11,713 nucleotides of DNA from Campylobacterales bacterium (GTDB taxonomy: Bacteria; Campylobacterota; Campylobacteria; Campylobacterales; Sulfurovaceae): contig JAFGWQ010000087.1 of NCBI GenBank assembly GCA_016937075.1, positions 1-11,713 on the forward strand, given 5' to 3'. Below are positions 1 through 7,782 of this stretch, in pieces. Under the pieces are notes generated by a model. That model made no database searches, was not told the DNA's origin, and saw only the letters and a list, made by a program, of their open reading frames with translations. Numbering within the stretch: the stretch's first letter is position 1; each line of letters opens with the position of its first letter. The position numbers and the translations under genes are program-made.

Positions 1-1317
1 AAAGGCAAAAAAGCCTGTCTATTTCACCAAATAGGAAAATGTCTAGCTCCGTGCGAAAATAAAATAACTATCAACGAATATGCTGAAATAGTCAAGGACG
101 CAAAAGAAAGCATCATAAAACGCCAAAACTTACTAGAAGCTTTATCTGATCGAATGATACTCTTGGCTTCACAAGAAAGATACGAAGATGCAGCCAAGCT
201 CAGGGATGCTCAGCAAACCATCTCTTCGCTTACTCTTTTTTCTAATCTAGATACTGCTTCTTTAGAGAACTGTGATGCAATTGCCATACTTGCCTCGCAT
301 GATAGAGGAGTGATACTCAAATTATTTATCCGTGATGGAAAAGTAATTTCTAGTGATCACAGCTTCTTTAGATTTAATGAATTCTACGACCATAGCGAAG
401 CTTATACCCAAGCAATAATATCTGCATATCAACCATATACGCCTGATGTACCCGGTTCTATAATAGTCGCTCATCCTTTTGAGAGCATGGATGAAATTGC
501 ACTGCTGCTCTCTAAAAAATTAAATAAAAAAATCACCATAACCAATCCGCAAAGAGGCTATAAAGCTAGGATCATAGAGCTTGCTCTTGCAAATGCAAAA
601 GAATTATTGAGTCAAAAATCAAGACTTCAAGACAATAATATAGAATCAAAACTGACAACTATTTTTGAGCTTCAAGAACTTCCGCATCGCATAGAAGTGT
701 TTGACAACTCTCACCATCAAGGAGAAGCAAGCGTGGGAGCTATGATAGTATGGAATGAAGGCGATTGGGAGAAAACCAGTTATCGAAAATATATATTAGA
801 AGCCAAAGATGAATATGGGCAAATGAGAGAGCTGCTATCTAGGCGCATTAGTGACTTTGGAGAAAACCCACCGCCGAACCTTTGGGTTTTAGACGGCGGA
901 GTTGCACAGCTTAATCTAGCTAAAGAACTTTTAAAAGATGCCGGGGCAAACATAGATGTCATTGCTATTGCCAAAGAAAAAATAGACGCCAAAGCCCATC
1001 GTGCAAAAGGTGCAGCAAAAGACACTATTTACACAATATACGATAAATTTTCACTATTATCGACAGATGAAAGACTTCATTTTGTGCAAAAATTAAGAGA
1101 TGAAGCACATAGATATGCAATTAGTTTTCATCGTCAAAAAAAGAGAAAAATCATGATCCAAAGCCAGTTATTGGAAAAAAAAGGTATAGGAAAAGCCACG
1201 CTTGCAAAACTTTTAAATCATTTTGGTTCTTTTGAAGCTATACACAATGCGTCTTTTGAAGATATAGCTGCTATTACAAACAAAAAAATAGCATCTGCCA
1301 TAAAAGAAGAGACTTAA
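1..1317 (+). CDS. uvrC: UvrABC excinuclease subunit C, 5' end outside the window
   Basis: UvrC makes both incisions beside a DNA lesion during nucleotide excision repair, acting with UvrA and UvrB in the cytoplasm. The frame is open from base 1, so 438 C-terminal residues are seen of a protein that is usually about 600. The N-terminal GIY-YIG nuclease domain, which makes the 3' cut, lies off the left edge. Visible in order (partial-frame numbering): cysteines C6, C14 and C18, matching three of the cluster-ligand cysteines that follow the GIY-YIG domain; a UVR motif (UvrB contact) at about 44-75; and the RNase H-like 5'-incision domain with IEVFDNSH (D235, H238), LDGG (D298) and DEAHR (H370). 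A C-terminal helix-hairpin-helix region is at about 388-435 (KKGIGKATL, HFGSFEAI). The ATG at 154 lies inside the UVR region and is not a real start. No hairpin terminator is evident after the stop. Identification is firm. Confidence 0.96.
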   Translation, partial: KGKKACLFHQIGKCLAPCENKITINEYAEIVKDAKESIIKRQNLLEALSDRMILLASQERYEDAAKLRDAQQTISSLTLFSNLDTASLENCDAIAILASHDRGVILKLFIRDGKVISSDHSFFRFNEFYDHSEAYTQAIISAYQPYTPDVPGSIIVAHPFESMDEIALLLSKKLNKKITITNPQRGYKARIIELALANAKELLSQKSRLQDNNIESKLTTIFELQELPHRIEVFDNSHHQGEASVGAMIVWNEGDWEKTSYRKYILEAKDEYGQMRELLSRRISDFGENPPPNLWVLDGGVAQLNLAKELLKDAGANIDVIAIAKEKIDAKAHRAKGAAKDTIYTIYDKFSLLSTDERLHFVQKLRDEAHRYAISFHRQKKRKIMIQSQLLEKKGIGKATLAKLLNHFGSFEAIHNASFEDIAAITNKKIASAIKEET

Positions 1318-1378
1318 AAACTTATTGTTTCTATTTTTTAACCTTTTTATTGTATCGTTATGTTTATAGTTTCGATAT

Positions 1379-1384
1379 TATAAT
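1379..1384 (+). promoter_or_regulatory. Predicted -10 box (TATAAT) for the HPt/kinase-like operon
   Basis: An exact TATAAT lies 63 bases before the ATG at 1448. The 50 bases upstream are T-rich with T runs spaced about a helical turn apart, and there is no convincing -35. That is the usual look of the main sigma promoter in Campylobacterota. The predicted transcript start is near 1391, giving a leader of about 57 nt that ends in an AAGGAG ribosome site at 1434-1439. The start point is an inference. Confidence 0.6.
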
Positions 1385-1393
1385 AAAAAAACC

Positions 1394-1435
1394 GTTCAAT
1401 AATAAATAGACGGACATCGCAGAGTTCAACAATAA
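1394..1435 (+). repeat. Imperfect 12-bp direct repeat, exact 30-bp period, in the operon leader
   Basis: GTTCAATAATAA (1394-1405) recurs as GTTCAACAATAA (1424-1435), 11 of 12 bases identical, exactly 30 bp apart. The first copy sits just after the predicted transcription start and the second runs into the AAGGAG ribosome site. It could be a paired operator or an RNA-level site near the start of translation, or a chance AT-rich repeat. No known regulator site was recognised. Confidence 0.45.
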
Positions 1436-1447
1436 GGAGTTTAAATA

Positions 1448-2827
1448 ATGTATTGCATTATTAATCAAACCAAAGACATCATAGCTGCTGACGAAGAGTT
1501 TTTTTCCCTACTAAAATCAGCAAATCTCATAGAACTTTACAAACAAATAGCTAGCGGAGCTATTGATATAGCTTTTGAAGAGGATAAGGTTACCATTGCT
1601 AATTTGGGAGACATAAGATTTTATAAAATAGAAAACTTTGAGATCAGCGGTCTATTGTCTCAAAGTAAAATCGTAAAAATCTTACCTGAAATTCCAAAAG
1701 ACGAAACCAAAACCGATACAGACACCATGATGGAAACTTTTAGCGAACAAAAAGAAGAGTTATCACAATATAATGAACCTATCAAGGCAGAAGAAGATCT
1801 ATCGCATGATACAAATACCGTTAATTCTGTTTTTCAAGACATCGTATTTGATGAAAGTAAAAACAACAAAGACGAACCAAGAGATACAGCACAAGATGAA
1901 ACAACTTATATTAAAATAGAACCGCAAGAAAGCACTGCTGCCAATATTGAAATACAACCGCTAGAAAAAACTACTGCATATGATACTGCGATAATCAAAC
2001 CGGAATCACCGACGATTGATCTGGACACGCACGAAATAAGCCAAAAAATGGGGCTTTCTAAAACTGATTATATTACTTTCCTAAAAGAATATATACAAAC
2101 AGTAAAATCACTTAGAAAAGACCTTGAAAGCAAAAACAAAGATATACAAAAATCAGCCGTTGGCTTTATAGTACATCTTTCTGATGTTCTTCATTTGCCT
2201 GAAAATATATCCAACCTCGTCACAGCTCTAAGCTCATCTGCTACTCAAGAAAATATAGATGATTTCTACAACGCGATAGAGCAAATTTTGACAGACAGTG
2301 AAGAGGTAGCACAATACACCAATGATGCAAATATAAAAGAAGAGGCTGCAGATATTGTGACATTAGACACCAATGATGCCGATCTCAAACAAAAAGTTGT
2401 TGAGCCAGTAGAATTAGAAAAAGATGATTTGGCAAGCGAGATCAAAAATGAAAATTTAGAACAAGAATCTATAAGCAGTATGGATTTATCAAATATCACA
2501 CCAATAAAATTTGATTTTGCACTAGATGAAACGGCCAATGCATTATCCCTGCCAAATGATATTGTCAAGGATTTTATAAAAGATTTTATTGAACAATGTC
2601 ATGCAGAAGCTGCCAATTTTATAGACGCATATGAAAAAGGTGATATTGAAAGAATTAAAAAAACTGCTCGCCTACTCAAGGGGGTTGCTAGCAATTTATA
2701 TATCACTCCACTTGCGCAATCACTTTTGGAGTTGCAATACAATGATGATATTAAGCAAGCGGAAGCTCTGATTAAAAAATTTTGGGCTCAGTTTGTTGCG
2801 TTTGAAGAACTTATGAAAAATGAATAA
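1448..2827 (+). CDS. HPt-domain-like protein lacking the phospho-histidine
   Basis: A predicted soluble 459-residue protein with no signal peptide or membrane segment. Residues 1-80 form a compact alpha/beta segment, possibly PAS-like (not certain). Residues 81-190 are an acidic, low-complexity linker. Residues 196-285 are predicted helical and resemble an HPt fold weakly. Another acidic linker (about 286-350) contains a 17-residue tandem repeat. Residues 354-456 match an HPt (histidine phosphotransfer) domain well: LSLPNDIVKDFIKDF, then ARLLKGVASNL, then LAQSLLELQ. In active HPt domains the core motif is A-H-x-L-K-G; here it reads A407-R408-L-L-K411-G412, so Arg replaces the phosphorylated His. 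The first HPt-like segment also has no His at the equivalent place, though H243 and H248 lie nearby. The start ATG has AAGGAG 8 nt upstream. The kinase-like gene follows after 11 bp, so the two are very likely co-transcribed and their products likely partners. The function is not known; phosphotransfer looks unlikely. Confidence 0.8.
   Translation: MYCIINQTKDIIAADEEFFSLLKSANLIELYKQIASGAIDIAFEEDKVTIANLGDIRFYKIENFEISGLLSQSKIVKILPEIPKDETKTDTDTMMETFSEQKEELSQYNEPIKAEEDLSHDTNTVNSVFQDIVFDESKNNKDEPRDTAQDETTYIKIEPQESTAANIEIQPLEKTTAYDTAIIKPESPTIDLDTHEISQKMGLSKTDYITFLKEYIQTVKSLRKDLESKNKDIQKSAVGFIVHLSDVLHLPENISNLVTALSSSATQENIDDFYNAIEQILTDSEEVAQYTNDANIKEEAADIVTLDTNDADLKQKVVEPVELEKDDLASEIKNENLEQESISSMDLSNITPIKFDFALDETANALSLPNDIVKDFIKDFIEQCHAEAANFIDAYEKGDIERIKKTARLLKGVASNLYITPLAQSLLELQYNDDIKQAEALIKKFWAQFVAFEELMKNE
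2318..2419 (+). repeat. Tandem 51-bp coding repeat (17 residues, two copies) in the linker
   Basis: Residues 291-307 (TNDANIKEEAADIVTLD) and 308-324 (TNDADLKQKVVEPVELE) line up without gaps. Seven positions are identical and most of the others are conservative changes. At the DNA level both copies open with ACCAATGATGC. They lie in the acidic linker between the two HPt-like segments, so they look like an internal duplication that lengthened the linker. Confidence 0.5.
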
Positions 2828-2838
2828 AGGCAAACAAT

Positions 2839-4626
2839 ATGACCATAAGAAATAGACTAAAACTGATAAGCTTACTGCCTATCTTGATCATGACAGTATT
2901 GGCTAGTTATTTACTATTCACTATTTACCCGCAATTTGATATAAACAATCAAGAACATTTAATATCGGCAGGTATTGGCAGCAGCATTATTGTTCTTGGA
3001 TTTATATTACTTATATATGGTTATATTACTTCGAATCTAGAACTAAACGATACCGAAGAGTTGGCCAAACTTTTTAAACATATACCACAAGGTACCTCTC
3101 AAGATCAAACCGACAATGTTTTTGCCTTGAAGCTAGATACTTATAAAGGAAAAAATAAAGCCTATATTGAATTAAAAGAGTTTATAGATCATGCCAATAT
3201 GGATAAAACAATAATTCATGAAGCATACAAAGCAAAACTTTTTATATCAAACAAATCTTATGAAATTAAAAAAGCAATAAATGGCATTATTGAATTTAAT
3301 GAGCTTCTAAAAAGCACGGATATCAATGAGGAGCAAGAAGGGTTTATTTCAATTATTGAAAAAAACTCTAATGATCTTCTTGCTATCATAAACAATATAC
3401 TTGATTTGTCTCAAATAAAAAATCTCGAAGCCGACCACGAAAAGATCATTTTTGATACGATCGAAGAGTTTGAAGACATTATAGAGAGATATGCAAAAAA
3501 TGCTATTGAAAAAAATATTGATCTCAACTTTTATATAGACCCAAAGATTGGCCCAAAACTAAAAGGCAATCTTAACAAAATAAAAGAGATATTAAATAAT
3601 CTATTAAGTAATGCTATCCAATTTACAAATCCAGATGGTGAAATAAATGTTGAGATCCACAAAATCAGTGAAGAGTCACATGATAATGTCGTGACAAGTA
3701 TACTTGTGTTCAAAGTTCAAGACAACAGTATTGGCATGACGAAAGAAGAGCAAGAACAAATTTTTGAACCATTTGCCCAAAACCGTTTCGGACTTGCAAA
3801 ATCTAATCAATTTGCACATACTATGGGTGGCCATATGGAGGTTGAAAGCGAAATAGATGCAGGCAATACTTTTTATCTTACTCTGCCTATACAAGAGATA
3901 GCAATAGAAAATTCTAATCTCGAAGATACATGCTCCAATATCAAAATCGGCCTTTATGAAGATGATAATACTTCTTCCAAACTGGCTGATTACATTAAAA
4001 ATTATCTCAAATTTTTTGGCGCGAAGATAAAAATATTTAAATCTATCAAAAAAGCAAATTCACTTAGTGAAAAAGACAAATGTAAGTTTTGTTTAATAGA
4101 TATTGATAAAGCTGATCCTGAAGTTATAGAATCTTTATCAACTGTCGATAAAAGCAAACTCATTGTAGTGGGCCAGCTATCAAATAAAGACAAATTGGAA
4201 CAATTAGGCTTTAGCGAACAAAATATTATTTTTAAACCTGTCACTCTTTCGAAAATTAAAAGGGTCTTGTTCAACAATCAAGACACAACAATAGCCCCTG
4301 ATATTGATCAAACTTCTTTAGAAGATGAAACAAGTCCATCTGATACAAAAATAGATGTAAATGATTCTAAGGTTTCTACAAATGAGATCTTAATATCCAA
4401 ATCAAACGATTTGGAAAGCAAAATAATCGCAAAAGCTGCGCAAAATATGGGATATTCCGTCACAATACTAGATGATTCTGCTTTGTTGCTAGAAACATTT
4501 AAAAATGGCAAATACGATATATTAATTATAGATGAAGAAACAATAGACGAGCTTGATGATATTAATGATAACATTAATATCATAACCACAAATGTTATTG
4601 AAGAATTAAAAAGCAGGAAACCATAA
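2839..4626 (+). CDS. Degenerate membrane hybrid histidine kinase (pseudokinase) with two receiver-like domains
   Basis: A 595-residue protein built like a BarA-type hybrid kinase. Transmembrane segments are at about 9-30 and 41-62, with a very short loop between. A HisKA-like dimerisation domain (about 125-197) and an HATPase-like domain (about 204-353) follow. Receiver-like domain 1 is at about 366-480 and truncated receiver-like domain 2 at about 515-595. The catalytic signs are missing. The SHExxTP core reads SYEIKKA, so Y141 replaces the phospho-His and K145 and A146 replace the T-P. The G1 box is D295-N-S-I-G, with its first Gly lost. The roughly ten-residue ATP lid between FEPFAQ (309-314) and the G2 box is absent, and G2 reads RFGLAKS. 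The N box NLLSNAIQFT (254-263) survives. Receiver 1 keeps D375/D376, D421 and K466 but has G445 where Thr/Ser is usual. Receiver 2 has K521/S522 at the acidic pair, keeps D565, and stops before beta 4. The ribosome site AAAGG overlaps the stop of the upstream HPt-like gene. The family is clear; activity as a kinase is unlikely. Confidence 0.82.
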   Translation: MTIRNRLKLISLLPILIMTVLASYLLFTIYPQFDINNQEHLISAGIGSSIIVLGFILLIYGYITSNLELNDTEELAKLFKHIPQGTSQDQTDNVFALKLDTYKGKNKAYIELKEFIDHANMDKTIIHEAYKAKLFISNKSYEIKKAINGIIEFNELLKSTDINEEQEGFISIIEKNSNDLLAIINNILDLSQIKNLEADHEKIIFDTIEEFEDIIERYAKNAIEKNIDLNFYIDPKIGPKLKGNLNKIKEILNNLLSNAIQFTNPDGEINVEIHKISEESHDNVVTSILVFKVQDNSIGMTKEEQEQIFEPFAQNRFGLAKSNQFAHTMGGHMEVESEIDAGNTFYLTLPIQEIAIENSNLEDTCSNIKIGLYEDDNTSSKLADYIKNYLKFFGAKIKIFKSIKKANSLSEKDKCKFCLIDIDKADPEVIESLSTVDKSKLIVVGQLSNKDKLEQLGFSEQNIIFKPVTLSKIKRVLFNNQDTTIAPDIDQTSLEDETSPSDTKIDVNDSKVSTNEILISKSNDLESKIIAKAAQNMGYSVTILDDSALLLETFKNGKYDILIIDEETIDELDDINDNINIITTNVIEELKSRKP

Positions 4627-4638
4627 ATTAATTATAAT

Positions 4639-4665
4639 AGTCATAAGCTATGTACGCTTATGACT
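4639..4665. terminator. Perfect 10-bp hairpin between convergent operons
   Basis: AGTCATAAGC (4639-4648) and GCTTATGACT (4656-4665) are perfect inverted copies around a 7-nt loop. The hairpin lies just after the kinase-like gene (stop at 4626), and its right arm contains the last Ser codon and the stop codon of lon (4658-4660). After it on the plus strand comes only a short T run, and on the minus strand an AT-rich stretch with no clean U tract. It is probably a shared bidirectional transcript end, or a 3' RNA-protecting stem. Confidence 0.7.
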
Positions 4666-7057
4666 TTACTAGTGCGATTTGCAGTACCTCTTCAATGTTT
4701 GAAACCGGAATAATATCTAAGTGGTTTTTTACTTCTGCCGGAATCTCATCTAGGTCTCTTTCAAAATTTTTAGAAGGGATCAATGCCTTTTTGACGCCTG
4801 CTTTATAAGCTGCAATTAGTTTTTCTTTAAGTCCGCCTATAGGCAATACTTTGCCGGTCAAAGTGACTTCGCCTGTCATCGCTACTTTGCTATCCACTCC
4901 TTTGCCGCTTAATATCGAAGCAATAGCCGTGACCATTGCGATACCTGCACTTGGCCCATCTTTTGGCGTGGCACCTTCCGGTACATGCAGATGCAGATCA
5001 AATCTTTTATAATATTCGATTTTCTCTTTTTCGTCTGAAACATCAATATCTTTAGCGACTTCCAATTTCTTTTGATCAATAAGTATTTTAGCTACACTAT
5101 AAGCTATATGGGCCGATTCTTTCATAACATCACCAAGGCTTCCGGTAAGCTGCAATGCTCCTTTGCCTTTTAGTTTGATAGCTTCTATGATCAATACATC
5201 ACCGCCTACAGCCGTCCATGCAAGACCATTTACCACACCTATTTTTGGTGCTTCATCGACTGCTACTATTTCAAATACTTTTTTCTCTGCAAAGCTTTCA
5301 AGATTTTTCATAGTTATATGAATACTTTTCTTTTTTTTGTTTTCCAACAACAGCCTAGCGCTTTTGCGCATGATGCCCGCTATTTTACGACGCAAGTTTC
5401 TTACACCTGCTTCTCTTGTATATTCTTCGATAAGAGCCTTTAGCGCATTATCTGCTATAGTAACCTCATCAATTTTAAGAGCATGCTTTTTAAGTTCTTG
5501 CGGTATCAAATATCTTTTTGCGATCTCAAATTTCTCTTTTGGAGTATAACTGCTAAGTGTTATGAACTCCATTCTATCTCTTAGAGGTGCAGGGATTTTA
5601 CTAACATCATTAGCAGTTGCTATAAATATAGCTTTACTTAGATCAATATTAAAATTGAGATAATAATCTCTAAAATGAGTATTTTGCTCAGGATCCAATA
5701 TCTCCAACAATACAGAAGTTGGATCTCCCCTAGATGTTCTTCCTACTTTGTCTATCTCGTCAAGCACAATGACAGGATCCATTTTTTTTGCTTCGATAAA
5801 TCCTTGCACAATTCGTCCTGGCATAGCTCCTACATAAGTTCTACGATGTCCTCTGAGCTCATTTACATCCTCTAGGCCTCCTAGGGCTATACGAACAAGC
5901 GGTCTTTTTAATGCAGTAGCTATTGAATTTGCCAACGATGTCTTACCAACTCCCGGAGGTCCTGCAAAACACAAAATAGCTCCATTTGTATCTTTTGTAC
6001 TCATTTTGCGCGCTTGAGCCAAAGATTTAACAGAGAAAAATTCCAATATTCTATCTTTTGGCTTTTCTAGTGCATAGTGATCATTATCCAACTCTCTAGC
6101 TACTTCGCCTACATCTACCTTTTTTTTACCAAACTTGCCAAATGGCATCTCCAATACCCATTCAAGATAACTCTGCAATATATTTGCATCTGCACTATCA
6201 GGATGCATTCTAGATAAGCGGTCTAGTTGTTTATTGATCTCTTTGTATGCATCTTCACCGACATGAGGCTTAAGAGCTTCTATCTTTTCCCTGAAAGCAG
6301 CTATCTCTTCTTCTTTTTGGGTATCGCTTCCTAGCTCTTTTTGTATTTGCTTGAGCTGTTCTTTTAGGAAATACTCTTTATTGTGTTGTTCGATCTTTGT
6401 ATTAACTTTATTTCGGATCTCTTTTTGGACTTTGGCTGCTTCTACCTGAGCATTTATGATGTCAATAAGTGAAATGAGACGCTTTTCTATATCGTTTTCT
6501 ATATAAATTCTATAGGCACTGTTTTTATCCAACTTTAGCATTGAAGAGACCAGATCTGCTATGCGATACGGCTCACCATTATCCTCTATTGCTCTTACGA
6601 GATCTATCGGAAAATTTGTATTGATAGATGATAATGTTTTTACCCCATCCCTAAGAATATCCATAAGGGCATCTATTTTTAATTGATTATACGGCAATGG
6701 CTCTATTACAGACACTAAGGCTTTATTGAATTCTGCATCTTCAAAAGTTATAATTTCTCCTTTTGACAAGCCTTGAAAAAGTATCTTGACTCTGCCATCG
6801 GGCAATTGTACTTTGCGCATAATTGAACCTATGACGCCGATTTTGTACAAATCATCATGGTCTCTTTTGCCTTCTTTACCGCTTTTTGAACTTACTACAA
6901 ACAATAAAGAGTTATTTTCCATAGCAAACGACGCTGCGTCAATATCTTTTTGTGATGCCAAAAAGATAGGGCTTATCATAAATGGATATAAAAAAATCTC
7001 GTCTTCTACAACAACAGGAAGTGATGCCGGAAAAGAATCATAATCACTTAAATGCAT
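4658..7057 (-). CDS. lon: ATP-dependent Lon protease
   Basis: Lon is a cytoplasmic hexameric AAA+ serine protease that unfolds and degrades misfolded and regulatory proteins. The 799-residue product is full length for a bacterial LonA. The N-terminal substrate-binding domain is at about 10-200, followed by a long helical coiled region to about 300. The AAA+ module has Walker A GPPGVGKT (366-373), Walker B VIVLDEID (429-436) and the sensor region ATAND (480-484). The protease domain starts near 600, with catalytic Ser703 in PKDGPSAG and Lys746 in GGLKEK. These are 43 residues apart, the same spacing as in the E. coli enzyme. The start at 7057 is supported by AAAAGGAG at 7074-7067. The gene lies 50 bp downstream of bamD on the same strand with no visible terminator between, so they are likely one operon. 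No heat-shock operator such as a CIRCE repeat was seen before lon or bamD. Its 3' end meets the convergent kinase-like gene. Confidence 0.98.
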   Translation of the reverse strand: MHLSDYDSFPASLPVVVEDEIFLYPFMISPIFLASQKDIDAASFAMENNSLLFVVSSKSGKEGKRDHDDLYKIGVIGSIMRKVQLPDGRVKILFQGLSKGEIITFEDAEFNKALVSVIEPLPYNQLKIDALMDILRDGVKTLSSINTNFPIDLVRAIEDNGEPYRIADLVSSMLKLDKNSAYRIYIENDIEKRLISLIDIINAQVEAAKVQKEIRNKVNTKIEQHNKEYFLKEQLKQIQKELGSDTQKEEEIAAFREKIEALKPHVGEDAYKEINKQLDRLSRMHPDSADANILQSYLEWVLEMPFGKFGKKKVDVGEVARELDNDHYALEKPKDRILEFFSVKSLAQARKMSTKDTNGAILCFAGPPGVGKTSLANSIATALKRPLVRIALGGLEDVNELRGHRRTYVGAMPGRIVQGFIEAKKMDPVIVLDEIDKVGRTSRGDPTSVLLEILDPEQNTHFRDYYLNFNIDLSKAIFIATANDVSKIPAPLRDRMEFITLSSYTPKEKFEIAKRYLIPQELKKHALKIDEVTIADNALKALIEEYTREAGVRNLRRKIAGIMRKSARLLLENKKKKSIHITMKNLESFAEKKVFEIVAVDEAPKIGVVNGLAWTAVGGDVLIIEAIKLKGKGALQLTGSLGDVMKESAHIAYSVAKILIDQKKLEVAKDIDVSDEKEKIEYYKRFDLHLHVPEGATPKDGPSAGIAMVTAIASILSGKGVDSKVAMTGEVTLTGKVLPIGGLKEKLIAAYKAGVKKALIPSKNFERDLDEIPAEVKNHLDIIPVSNIEEVLQIALVKS

Positions 7058-7107
7058 AAGTATTTTCTCCTTTTGATATATTTGTTTAAAAAAAATATTC
7101 TAAATTA

Positions 7108-7758
7108 TTAAAACATAAAATCAAAAAAACCTTGTTTAGGCATACCAATATCTTCCATTTTAATAGGATATGCATTATTTTTTTCTCTATAAATTCTAGC
7201 AGCTTCTTCTTTGCCTGTACGGTCATACAAAGAAGCTATATTTTCATTTAATAGATATTGTCCCATTTTAAGGCGTATAAGCATGTTGTCTACCAATGGG
7301 GCATATTGTGAATTTGGATAGGTGAGCAGATAATTTTCTCCTTTGACTATGGTATCTATTATAAGTTTTTGGTCTCTATAGTATTTTTTGATACCCAAAA
7401 AAGAAGCTTTTATTTTCATAAATTCTACATATTCAGCCATACTAAAACCGCCGTATCTTTTTATATATTCGTCAAAAAAATAACCTGCTAGCAGATACTC
7501 TTCTTTATCCATATGTGCATGAGCCAACATTATAGTAGATGTCTCTATCATTGGAGATCTTGGATGCTCACTTTTAAGCGATACAAAATATTTATCTGCT
7601 TTGTCAAGACTATTTTTGGCTATACTATCACCTATTTTTTGATACCAATATTCGGCACTTTTGCCATATTCTTCAACTTTGTTTTTAGACGAACATCCGC
7701 CAAAAACCAATGCAGTTGCCAAAAATACTATGTGTAACCATATTTGTCTAGTTTTCAT
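7108..7758 (-). CDS. bamD: Outer membrane protein assembly lipoprotein BamD
   Basis: BamD is the essential lipoprotein partner of BamA in the complex that folds beta-barrel proteins into the outer membrane; it is anchored on the periplasmic face. The product has a basic start (MKTRQ), a hydrophobic stretch, and a lipobox-like VFGGC with the lipidated cysteine at Cys22. The Phe at -3 is less usual than Leu. The rest is helical, TPR-like and rich in Tyr and Lys, with the YfiO/ComL pattern (AEYWYQKIGDSI, then KYFVSLKSEHPRSP, then FFDEYIKRYG). Its 216 residues suit the compact Campylobacterota version. The ATG at 7758 is chosen, 8 nt after AGAGGT at 7772-7767; the GTG directly before it (7761) is also possible and adds one residue. 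It heads the minus-strand operon with lon and is divergent from proC. The family is judged from pattern and gene order. Confidence 0.9.
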   Translation of the reverse strand: MKTRQIWLHIVFLATALVFGGCSSKNKVEEYGKSAEYWYQKIGDSIAKNSLDKADKYFVSLKSEHPRSPMIETSTIMLAHAHMDKEEYLLAGYFFDEYIKRYGGFSMAEYVEFMKIKASFLGIKKYYRDQKLIIDTIVKGENYLLTYPNSQYAPLVDNMLIRLKMGQYLLNENIASLYDRTGKEEAARIYREKNNAYPIKMEDIGMPKQGFFDFMF

Positions 7759-7782
7759 CACAAATTACCTCTATTATCTTTT

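Noticed and set aside
154..156. ATG at 154 as the start of a separate 387-residue protein.
   Set aside because: The same frame is open to base 1 and encodes the conserved UvrC cysteine segment and UVR motif upstream, so this is an internal Met of a truncated uvrC.
1175..1182. Run of eight A in uvrC, considered as a slippage or phase-variation site.
   Set aside because: The frame continues through it into a normal helix-hairpin-helix region and the usual C-terminus. Runs of eight A are expected in AT-rich DNA coding for Glu-Lys-Lys.
6120..6127. Run of eight T in lon (eight A on the coding strand).
   Set aside because: It encodes consecutive Lys codons and the full Lon frame and domains are intact on both sides, so no frameshift is indicated.
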